Assembly: GCF_017104565.1 (NCBI RefSeq)
Contig: NZ_JAAGPD010000027.1
Span: forward strand, 79,788 to 143,787
Length of the DNA stretch: 64,000 bases
Origin: Paraburkholderia sp. Tr-20389
GTDB taxonomy: Bacteria > Pseudomonadota > Gammaproteobacteria > Burkholderiales > Burkholderiaceae
Direction of reading: 5' to 3'
Shown here: piece after piece, positions 57,243-64,000 of the stretch
Position numbering within the stretch: the first letter of the stretch is position 1
Layout of the letters: each line of letters starts with the position of its first letter
Made by a program: the position numbers and the translations under genes
The notes under the pieces: generated by a model
Seen by the model: the letters and a program-made list of their open reading frames with translations, nothing else
Database searches by the model: none
What the model was told of the DNA's origin: nothing

Positions 57243-58046
57243 ATGTCCGACACTCTGAAGCAAGACGACACCATCCTCTCGCTCGAAAACGTCAGCAAGT
57301 ATTTCGGCAAGGTGATCGCGCTGTCCGGCGTCACGCTGCGGCTGAAGCGCGGCGAAGTGCACTGCCTGCTGGGCGACAACGGCGCGGGCAAATCGACGCT
57401 CATCAAGACGCTCGCGGGCGTGCATCAGCCCTCTTCCGGCGATTACCTGGTGGACGGCAAGAAGGTCAACTTCGAATCGCCGAGCGATGCGCTCGATATG
57501 GGCATCGCCACCGTGTATCAGGATCTCGCGCTGGTGCCGCTGCTGTCCGTTGCGCGCAACTTCTTCATGGGACGCGAGCCGCAAAAGAAGCTCTTCGGCC
57601 TCGTCAACGTGATGGATCTCGACACAAGCGCGCGCATCGCCCGCGACAAGCTCGCCGAGATGGGCATCATGGTGCGGGACCCGCATCAGCCGATCGGCAC
57701 GATGTCGGGCGGCGAGCGGCAGTGTCTTGCGATTGCGCGCGCCATTCACTTCGGCGCCCGCGTGCTGATTCTCGACGAACCGACGGCCGCACTCGGCGTG
57801 AAGCAGAGTTTCAACGTGCTGAAGCTGATTCACAAGGCGCGCGCGAAAGGCATTTCCGTGATCTTCATTACGCACAACGTGCACCACGCGTATCCGATCG
57901 GCGACTCGTTCACGCTGCTCAATCGCGGCAAGTCGATGGGCACCTACACGAAGGAAACCATCACGAAGGACGAAGTGCTCGACATGATGGCGGGCGGCGC
58001 GGAGATGCAGAAGATGATCAGCGAACTGGAAGGCGCGGAGATCTGA
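57243..58046 (+). CDS. ABC transporter ATP-binding protein (single domain)
   Basis: An ATPase of 267 residues with Walker A GDNGAGKS (44-51), signature [15 protein letters not shown] (about 155-169) and Walker [12 protein letters not shown] (about 174-184). The switch His is in [12 protein letters not shown]. It has one ATPase domain, whereas RbsA/MglA-type partners of this permease family usually have two in tandem. It would therefore act as a homodimer, as in the FrcA-like group. It lies between the permease and iolC. Confidence 0.92.
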   Translation: MSDTLKQDDTILSLENVSKYFGKVIALSGVTLRLKRGEVHCLLGDNGAGKSTLIKTLAGVHQPSSGDYLVDGKKVNFESPSDALDMGIATVYQDLALVPLLSVARNFFMGREPQKKLFGLVNVMDLDTSARIARDKLAEMGIMVRDPHQPIGTMSGGERQCLAIARAIHFGARVLILDEPTAALGVKQSFNVLKLIHKARAKGISVIFITHNVHHAYPIGDSFTLLNRGKSMGTYTKETITKDEVLDMMAGGAEMQKMISELEGAEI

Positions 58047-58096
58047 GCCGCAAAGCCTCTCCTTTCGCCGACAGACAGCACACTCAGGACACACAC

Positions 58097-60109
58097 ATGG
58101 CTCTTACCAGCACACCCACGGCTCGCGGCGCGAGCCGCTTCGCGGCGGGCCGCAGCCGCGACATCGTCTGCCTCGGCCGGCTTGCCGTCGATCTGTACGC
58201 GCAGCAGGTCGGCTCGCGTCTCGAAGACGTTGCGAGCTTCGCGAAGTATCTGGGCGGCTCGTCCGCGAACATCGCGTTCGGCTGCGCGCGGCTCGGCCTG
58301 AACGCATCGATGCTCGCGCGCGTCGGCAACGATCACATGGGCCGCTTTCTCACCGAGACGCTCACGAAGGAAGGCTGCGACGTCGGCCACGTGCGCGTCG
58401 ATCAGGAGCGCCTGACTGCGCTCGTGCTGCTCGGCCTGAAAGACCGCGACACGTTCCCGCTGATCTTCTATCGCGAGAACTGCGCGGACATGGCCGTCGA
58501 TGAAAACGACTTCGATGAGGCGTACATCGCTTCGTCGAAAGCGCTGCTGATCACGGGCACGCACTTCTCGACGGCGCAGGTGAACCGCACGAGCCGCCGC
58601 GCACTGGACTACGCACGGCGCAACGACGTGCGCACCGTGCTCGACATCGACTATCGGCCCGTGCTGTGGGGCCTGACGGGCAAAGCCGACGGCGAGACGC
58701 GCTTCGTGGCCAACGACGGCGTGAGCGCGCACATCCAGAGCATCCTGCCCCTCTTCGATCTCGTGATCGGCACGGAAGAAGAGTTTCGCATCGCGGGCGG
58801 CAAGGACTCGCTGATCGACTCGCTCGCGCAGGTGCGCAAGGTCACGGCCGCGACGCTGGTCGTGAAGCGCGGCCCGCTCGGCTGCCAGATCATCGAGGGC
58901 GACGTGCCCGCTTCCATCGACGACGCGCCCGTTCATGGCGGCGTCGAAGTCGAGGTGCTGAACGTGCTCGGCGCGGGCGATGCATTCGCATCGGGCTTCC
59001 TGTCCGGCTGGCTGCGCGACGAGCCGCTCGAAGCGTGCGCGCGCGCCGCGAACGCGAGCGGTGCGCTGGTCGTATCGCGCCACGGCTGCGCGCCTGCAAT
59101 GCCGACGCCCGCCGAACTCGACTACTTCCTGCGCGAAGCAAAAGCGGACCCGGCGCGCATGCGCCGCCCCGACCGTGATGCGACGCTCGCCCGCCTGCAT
59201 CGCGTGACGCCTGCGCGCAAGACCTACGACGAAGTGCTCGGCTTCGCGTTCGATCATCGCAATCAGTTCTTCGAACTCGCGCAGCAAACGGGCGCCGACC
59301 TCGCGCGCGTTTCGACGCTGAAGAGCCTGTTCGTCGAAGCCGTTAAACAGACGGAACAGGCGCTCGGCCTGCAAGGCAAGATTGCCGTGCTGATCGACGA
59401 TCGCTACGGCCAGGATGCGCTGAACGAAGCGACGGGTCGCGGCTGGTGGATCGGCCGCCCCGTCGAGTTGCCGGGATCGGTACCGCTCGTGTTCGATCAC
59501 GGCCGCTCGGTCGGCACGACGTTGACGAGCTGGCCGCGCGAGCATGTCGTGAAGTGCCTCGTGCAGTTTCATCCCGACGAGCCGATTGAACAGCGCATCG
59601 AACAGGAAGCACAAATACGCGCCCTCTATGACGCCGTGCAGGAATCCGGCCACGAACTGCTGCTCGAAGTGATTCCGCCGAAGCATCTGCCTGCCGGACC
59701 CGACGTCGTGTGTCGTGCGTTGAAGCGTCTGTACAACATCGGCATCTATCCGGAATGGTGGAAGCTCGAACCGATGGATGCGTCGCAATGGCAAGCCGTC
59801 GATGCGCTGATCCAGGAGCGCGATCCGTATTGCCGCGGCGTGGTGCTGCTCGGGCTGTCGGCGCCCGTCGAACAGATGATGGAAGGCTTCCGCGCGGCGG
59901 CGCAATCGAAAACCTGCAAGGGCTTCACGGTCGGCCGCACGATTCACTACGAGCCGAGCCGCGCGTGGCTCAAGGGCGAAATCGGCGACGACGAAGTGAT
60001 CGCACGCGTGCGCCATACGTTCGAAACGCTGATTCATTCGTGGCGCGAGCATCGTGGCACATCGCATGCGGGTTCATCGCGTAACGTTCATCAGGAGCAG
60101 GCAGCATGA
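58097..60109 (+). CDS. iolC: 5-dehydro-2-deoxygluconokinase with C-terminal DUF2090 domain
   Basis: A 670-residue two-domain protein. Residues 1 to about 335 are a PfkB-type kinase (YLGGSSANIAFGCARLGLNA near the start, NVLGAGDAFASGFLSGWL at about 291-308 with the catalytic Asp) that phosphorylates 2-deoxy-5-keto-gluconate. Residues about 345-660 form a DUF2090 domain with a TIM-barrel/aldolase-like sequence (KIAVLIDDRYGQDALNEATG, GRTIHYEPSRAWLKGEIGDD). A plausible role is a fused aldolase-like step making malonate semialdehyde and DHAP from the kinase product. The fold role is inference. It overlaps iolD by ATGA. Confidence 0.93.
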   Translation: MALTSTPTARGASRFAAGRSRDIVCLGRLAVDLYAQQVGSRLEDVASFAKYLGGSSANIAFGCARLGLNASMLARVGNDHMGRFLTETLTKEGCDVGHVRVDQERLTALVLLGLKDRDTFPLIFYRENCADMAVDENDFDEAYIASSKALLITGTHFSTAQVNRTSRRALDYARRNDVRTVLDIDYRPVLWGLTGKADGETRFVANDGVSAHIQSILPLFDLVIGTEEEFRIAGGKDSLIDSLAQVRKVTAATLVVKRGPLGCQIIEGDVPASIDDAPVHGGVEVEVLNVLGAGDAFASGFLSGWLRDEPLEACARAANASGALVVSRHGCAPAMPTPAELDYFLREAKADPARMRRPDRDATLARLHRVTPARKTYDEVLGFAFDHRNQFFELAQQTGADLARVSTLKSLFVEAVKQTEQALGLQGKIAVLIDDRYGQDALNEATGRGWWIGRPVELPGSVPLVFDHGRSVGTTLTSWPREHVVKCLVQFHPDEPIEQRIEQEAQIRALYDAVQESGHELLLEVIPPKHLPAGPDVVCRALKRLYNIGIYPEWWKLEPMDASQWQAVDALIQERDPYCRGVVLLGLSAPVEQMMEGFRAAAQSKTCKGFTVGRTIHYEPSRAWLKGEIGDDEVIARVRHTFETLIHSWREHRGTSHAGSSRNVHQEQAA

Positions 60110-62055
60110 ATCAGCGCGCGTTGCATCATGATGTAACGACTCCATCCGACACGACCGCGCAGGTTTCCGCCGACGGCACGATCCGTCTGACGGCGGCGCA
60201 GGCCGTGGTCCGCTATCTCGCCGCGCAACGGGTCGAGACGGAAGACGGCACGGGCACGGAGCCGCTGTTCGGCGGCGTGTTCGCGATCTTCGGGCATGGC
60301 AACGTGGCGGGCCTCGGCGAAGCGCTCTATCAGTATCGTCACGCGTTGCCGACTTATCGCGCGCACAACGAACAGGCGATGGCGCACAGCGCAATCGCTT
60401 TCGCCAAGGCGCACTTCCGCAGGCGCATGATGGCCGTGACGACATCGATCGGTCCGGGCGCAACGAATCTCGTGACGGCGGCAGCGCTCGCGCATGTGAA
60501 CCGCTTGCCCGTGCTGCTGCTGCCGGGCGATATCTTCGTGTCGCGCGCGCCGGACCCGGTGTTGCAGCAGGTGGAAGATTTCCACGACGGCGGCATCTCG
60601 GCGAACGACGCGTTCAAGCCCGTGTCGCGTTACTTCGATCGCATCGTGCATCCCGCGCAGTTGCTCAACGCATTGCCGCGCGCGCTGCGTGTGCTGACGG
60701 ATGCCGCGCTGTGCGGCCCCGTCACGCTCGCACTGCCGCAAGACGTGCAAGCCACGGCTTACGACTATCCCGCCGACTTCTTCGAACCGCGCGTCGTGAG
60801 GTTCCATGCGCCCTCGCCCGTCGAACACGAACTCGATGACGCACTGCTCGTGCTGCGCAATGCGAAGCGGCCGATGATCGTCGCGGGCGGCGGCGTGCTC
60901 TATGGCCGCGCCACGGACGCGCTGAAGACGTTCGCGGCGAAGTACGGCATTCCCGTGGCGGAAACGCAGGCCGGCAAGAGCGCACTCGCATGGGACGATC
61001 CGCTGAATCTCGGCTCGCTCGGTGTCACGGGCTCGCCGGGCGCCAACGAGATCGCACACGAAGCCGATTGCGTGCTGGCTGTCGGCACGCGTCTGCAGGA
61101 CTTCACGACGGGCTCGAATACGCTCTTTGCGCAGGCGCAGGTGATCGGCATCAATGCGAATGCATTCGACGGTCTCAAGCATCGCGGCTGTATCGTGCAG
61201 GCCGATGCGAAGCTCGCTCTAGAAGCATTCGGCTCGCGACTGGAAGGCTGGCAAGCGGATGGCGCATGGACCGCGCGTGCGCAGCAACGTGCGAACGAAT
61301 GGCGCGACATCGTGCAAAGGCTCACGCACGCGCCGCAGCGCACGCAGGAGGGCCAAAGCGTGCTCCCGTACGATGCCGACGTGATCGGCGCCGTGCAGCG
61401 CTCCAGCGCACGCTCGACGACCGATGACATCGTCGTCTGCGCAGCGGGCACGCTGCCAGCCGAGTTGCACAAACTGTGGCGCGCGGGACGTCCGGGCGCG
61501 TATCACGTCGAATATGGCTATTCGTGCATGGGCTACGAGATCGCGGGCGGCCTCGGCGCCAAGCTCGCGCGGCCCGAGCGCGAAGTGATCGTGATGGTCG
61601 GCGACGGCAGCTATCTGATGATGAACAGCGAGATCGCGACGTCGGTGATGCTCGGCGCGAAGCTGATCGTCGTCGTGCTCGACAATCGCGGTTATGGCTG
61701 CATCAACCGTCTGCAGCAGGCATGCGGCGGCGCGCCGTTCAACAACATGTTCGACGACTGCGTGCAGGGCGCACCCGGCGCACCGGACATCGACTTCGCC
61801 GCGCACGCGCGCGCAATGGGCGCGCATGCCGAACATGTCGCGAACGTGCAGGAACTCGAAGCCGCGATGCAGCGCGCGCGTGCCGCCGACCGCACGTATC
61901 TGGTGTGCATCGACACCGATGCCGCGCGCACTACGGATGAAGGCGGCTGGTGGTGGGAAGTCGCCGTGCCCGAGGTATCGCCGCGCGAAGGCGTGCGTCA
62001 TGCACGCGCCGATTACGAAGCGCATCTGAATGCGCGTGGCAGGAACAACGAGTGA
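60106..62055 (+). CDS. iolD: 3D-(3,5/4)-trihydroxycyclohexane-1,2-dione hydrolase
   Basis: ThDP-dependent ring-opening hydrolase of 649 residues; converts the diketo-inositol to 5-deoxy-glucuronate. It has ThDP-enzyme layout: pyrimidine domain (about 20-200, with FGHGNVAGLGEALYQYRHAL), middle domain (about 220-370) and pyrophosphate domain (about 420-620) with GDGSYLMMNSEIATS and the downstream VVLDNRGYG (the GDG-to-N spacing fits ThDP/Mg binding). It overlaps iolC by 4 bp and ends 10 bp before iolE. The cluster order C-D-E-B is typical. Confidence 0.95.
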   Translation: MNQRALHHDVTTPSDTTAQVSADGTIRLTAAQAVVRYLAAQRVETEDGTGTEPLFGGVFAIFGHGNVAGLGEALYQYRHALPTYRAHNEQAMAHSAIAFAKAHFRRRMMAVTTSIGPGATNLVTAAALAHVNRLPVLLLPGDIFVSRAPDPVLQQVEDFHDGGISANDAFKPVSRYFDRIVHPAQLLNALPRALRVLTDAALCGPVTLALPQDVQATAYDYPADFFEPRVVRFHAPSPVEHELDDALLVLRNAKRPMIVAGGGVLYGRATDALKTFAAKYGIPVAETQAGKSALAWDDPLNLGSLGVTGSPGANEIAHEADCVLAVGTRLQDFTTGSNTLFAQAQVIGINANAFDGLKHRGCIVQADAKLALEAFGSRLEGWQADGAWTARAQQRANEWRDIVQRLTHAPQRTQEGQSVLPYDADVIGAVQRSSARSTTDDIVVCAAGTLPAELHKLWRAGRPGAYHVEYGYSCMGYEIAGGLGAKLARPEREVIVMVGDGSYLMMNSEIATSVMLGAKLIVVVLDNRGYGCINRLQQACGGAPFNNMFDDCVQGAPGAPDIDFAAHARAMGAHAEHVANVQELEAAMQRARAADRTYLVCIDTDAARTTDEGGWWWEVAVPEVSPREGVRHARADYEAHLNARGRNNE

Positions 62056-62065
62056 GGAAGCGCAC

Positions 62066-62986
62066 ATGAGTCAGTTCGAAGTACGCATCGGCATCAATCC
62101 ACTGTCGTGGATGAACGACGATCTGCCGTCGCTCGGCGGCGAGACGCCGCTCCACGTCGCGCTCACGGAAGGGCGCGAAATCGGCTATCAGGGATTCGAG
62201 CTCGGCAACAAGTTTCCGCGCGAGCCCGAAGCGTTGAAGCAGCTCTTCGCACAGTACGACCTCTCGCTCGTTTCGGGCTGGTATTCGGGGCGGGTCGCGG
62301 ATTTCAGCCGCAGCATCGAGGACGAGTGCAAGGCCGCCGATGCGCATCTGGAATTGCTCGCGAAGAACGGCGCGACCGTGATGGTGTACGGCGAAGTGCA
62401 CAACACGATTCAAGGCTCGCCCTTCCCGCTTTATCAACGGCCGCGCTTTTACACGGACGAGCAATGGAACACGTACGCACAGCGGCTAAATGAATTTGCG
62501 CGCTATACCTTGAGCAAGGGTGTGCGCGTCGCGTATCACCATCATATGGGCGCGTATGTCGAAACGCCCGCCGACGTCGACCGGCTGATGGCGCTGACGA
62601 GCGAGGACGTGGGCTTGCTGTTCGACGCGGGCCACATCACGTTCGCGGGCGGCGATGCGCTTGCCGTGTTGAACCGGCACATCGGCCGCGTGTGTCACGT
62701 GCATTGCAAGGACGTGCGCCCTGCCGTGATGAAGGTTGCGCGCAATCGCAACTGGAGTTTTCTCGATGCGGTGATCGCGGGCGCGTTCACGGTGCCGGGC
62801 GACGGCGCCGTCGATTTCCCGGCCATCATCGATACGCTCAAGCGTCACGGCTATCGCGGCTGGCTCGTGGTCGAGGCGGAGCAGGACCCGGCCGTCGCGC
62901 CGTCGTATGCTTATGCGCAGAAGGGGTATCGCACGTTGCGCACGCTCGTCGATGCGCCCCTCGATGTCGCACAGGAGGCAGCATGA
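62066..62986 (+). CDS. iolE: myo-Inosose-2 dehydratase
   Basis: Removes water from 2-keto-myo-inositol to give 3D-(3,5/4)-trihydroxycyclohexane-1,2-dione. It has 306 residues of the xylose-isomerase-like TIM-barrel family (EVRIGINPLSWMNDDLPSLG at the start, AYHHHMGAYVETPADVDRLM and LLFDAGHITFAGGDALAV for metal ligands). The start at 62066 follows the iolD stop by 10 bp and gives the family N-terminus. It ends in an ATGA overlap with iolB. Confidence 0.95.
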   Translation: MSQFEVRIGINPLSWMNDDLPSLGGETPLHVALTEGREIGYQGFELGNKFPREPEALKQLFAQYDLSLVSGWYSGRVADFSRSIEDECKAADAHLELLAKNGATVMVYGEVHNTIQGSPFPLYQRPRFYTDEQWNTYAQRLNEFARYTLSKGVRVAYHHHMGAYVETPADVDRLMALTSEDVGLLFDAGHITFAGGDALAVLNRHIGRVCHVHCKDVRPAVMKVARNRNWSFLDAVIAGAFTVPGDGAVDFPAIIDTLKRHGYRGWLVVEAEQDPAVAPSYAYAQKGYRTLRTLVDAPLDVAQEAA

Positions 62987-63789
62987 GTTTGCTTGTGAAG
63001 GCGACGCGCGAAGGCCAGACGATCGCGCGAGTCACGCCTGAGTCGGCGGCCTGGAAGTATGTCGGTTTCGCTGCGTACAGGATGGAGCCGAATGAAGTCG
63101 TGCATGTGCTGGAGGCATCGCGCGAGGTGTGCATCGTGGTGATGGCGGGTGCCGTCGATATCGAAACGGATGCGCAGACGTGGAGCGGTCTCGGCTCGCG
63201 GGACAGTGTATTCGAGGATAGCGCGCCGGTTGCCGTGTATTTGCCGCCGAATACGCGTGCTACTGTGCGCGCGAATCGTTTTGCGGAAGTGGGCGTGGCC
63301 AGTGCACCTGCGAAGGGCGAGTACCCGGCGCGATTGATCGAGCCTTCGCAGATGAAACGCTCGGTGCGCGGCAAGGGTGCGAATACGCGGTACGTGTGCG
63401 ATATTCTTCCGCAGACCGAGCCGGCCGAATCATTACTGGTGGTCGAGGTCCGCACGCCGGGCGGACATTCTTCGAGCTATCCACCGCATAAGCACGATAC
63501 GAATAATATTCCTGCGGAAAGCTTTCTCGAAGAGACGTACTATCATCGGCTGAATCCGCCGCAAGGGTTTGCGTTTCAGCGCGTGTATACCGATGAGCGC
63601 GATATCGATGAATCGCTTGCTGTTGAGGATCACGATGTCGTGATGGTGCCTCGTGGGTATCACCCTGTTGTTGTTCCTTATGGATATGACTCTTACTATT
63701 TGAATGTTATGGCGGGGCCTGCCAGGACATGGCATTTCAAGAACGATCCTAAGCATGAATGGATCATTGAGAGGGATGCTAAAGGTTAG
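62983..63789 (+). CDS. iolB: 5-deoxy-glucuronate isomerase
   Basis: Isomerises 5-deoxy-glucuronate to 2-deoxy-5-keto-gluconate, the IolC substrate. It has 268 residues. Double cupin layout: N-terminal half to about 130, C-terminal cupin with HSSSYPPHKHDTNN, FLEETYYHRLNPPQGFAFQR and VMVPRGYHPVVVPYGYD, whose His and Glu residues form the metal site. The start overlaps the iolE stop (ATGA). It is the last gene of the cluster; repeat copy D begins about 120 bp later. GC and codon use loosen slightly near its 3' end. Confidence 0.95.
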   Translation: MSLLVKATREGQTIARVTPESAAWKYVGFAAYRMEPNEVVHVLEASREVCIVVMAGAVDIETDAQTWSGLGSRDSVFEDSAPVAVYLPPNTRATVRANRFAEVGVASAPAKGEYPARLIEPSQMKRSVRGKGANTRYVCDILPQTEPAESLLVVEVRTPGGHSSSYPPHKHDTNNIPAESFLEETYYHRLNPPQGFAFQRVYTDERDIDESLAVEDHDVVMVPRGYHPVVVPYGYDSYYLNVMAGPARTWHFKNDPKHEWIIERDAKG

Positions 63790-63909
63790 TTTTTTTGTCT
63801 GCGACGCAGTCGACATGCTTGCCTTCTCGGCGCGGGCTTTGCCGGTTTGGTTTTTGGTTTTTGGTCTTTGGCTTTCGCTGGCGTCCGCGTTTTGGTGTTG
63901 GTAGTTCAT

Positions 63910-64000
63910 GCGTTGCCCCTGTGCGGGGCGGCACTTACTTTCTTTGCCGCCGCAAAGAAAGTAAGCAAAGAAAGCGGGCTAACACCGCCAGCCCATGTTC
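63910..64000 (+). repeat. Long palindromic intergenic repeat, copy D (cut by window end)
   Basis: The first 91 bp of a fourth copy, starting GCGTTGCCCCTGTGCGGGGC in plus orientation and including the 14-bp end hairpin. Its left flank carries TTTTTTTGTCTGCGACGCAG near 63789-63808, a G/T-rich stretch and CGCTGGCGTCCGCG. This flank is nearly the reverse complement of the right flank of copy C. It follows iolB. Confidence 0.9.

Noticed and set aside
55718-58094. Long minus-strand ORF of 783 residues across the transporter genes
   Set aside because: It is an antisense shadow created by high GC third positions and the 54-bp repeats; the plus strand carries clear ABC permease and ATPase domains.

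Overview
The window reads as a high-GC beta-proteobacterial chromosome, most like Paraburkholderia/Burkholderia. The gene order pheT-pheS-rplT-rpmI-infC-thrS-tRNA-Val-relA, the codon use, the AaeB-type efflux cluster and the divergent inositol cluster all fit that group. The genus call is inference. No rRNA, CRISPR array, prophage or complete insertion sequence is visible.

Layout. (1) 1-9.4 kb: minus-strand translation block (pheT cut by the window edge, pheS, rplT, rpmI, infC with an ATC start, thrS), tRNA-Val(GAC), then relA and a RidA-family gene. (2) 9.4-30 kb: core and accessory metabolism. It holds an alpha/beta hydrolase, the 3-oxoacid CoA-transferase pair scoA/scoB facing a PAS-LuxR regulator, a thioesterase, an SDR, ETF-ubiquinone oxidoreductase, a TPR-glycosyltransferase, aroC, an LplT-like/PlsC-like fusion, a CBS protein, a PLP sulfhydrylase with an overlapping hydrolase, a DUF962 protein, a YihY-type membrane protein, wrbA, DUF2069, a GlcD-like oxidase and a metallophosphoesterase. 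(3) 29.8-35.8 kb: a LysR regulator divergent from an outer-membrane lipoprotein, FUSC pump, DUF1656 and HlyD efflux operon. (4) 36-51 kb: a chemoreceptor, an Fsr-like MFS pump, prpE, a nucleosidase overlapping uvrD, valS, galU and a TusA-like gene, separated by repeat elements. (5) 51.3-63.8 kb: a myo-inositol regulon. Two Gfo/Idh/MocA dehydrogenases and an RpiR-type regulator run leftward. A binding protein, RbsC-type permease, ABC ATPase, iolC-DUF2090, iolD, iolE and iolB run rightward, several with 4-bp stop/start overlaps. Together they would import inositol, oxidise it (IolG), dehydrate it (IolE), open the ring (IolD), isomerise the product (IolB) and phosphorylate it (IolC).

The most unusual content is non-coding. 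A repeat family occurs three times complete (585, 584 and 585 bp) and once cut by the window end. Each copy is an almost full-length imperfect palindrome with long terminal inverted repeats, nested inner inverted blocks and a central asymmetric loop of about 80-90 nt. It sits at gene 3' ends, with shared outer motifs and G/T-rich flanks; in one copy the flank has expanded into a telomere-like GGGTTT tract. Separately, a 54-bp unit repeated in tandem, each copy a nested hairpin, fills the gap between the inositol binding-protein gene and its permease. Candidate attenuators lie upstream of pheS and thrS.
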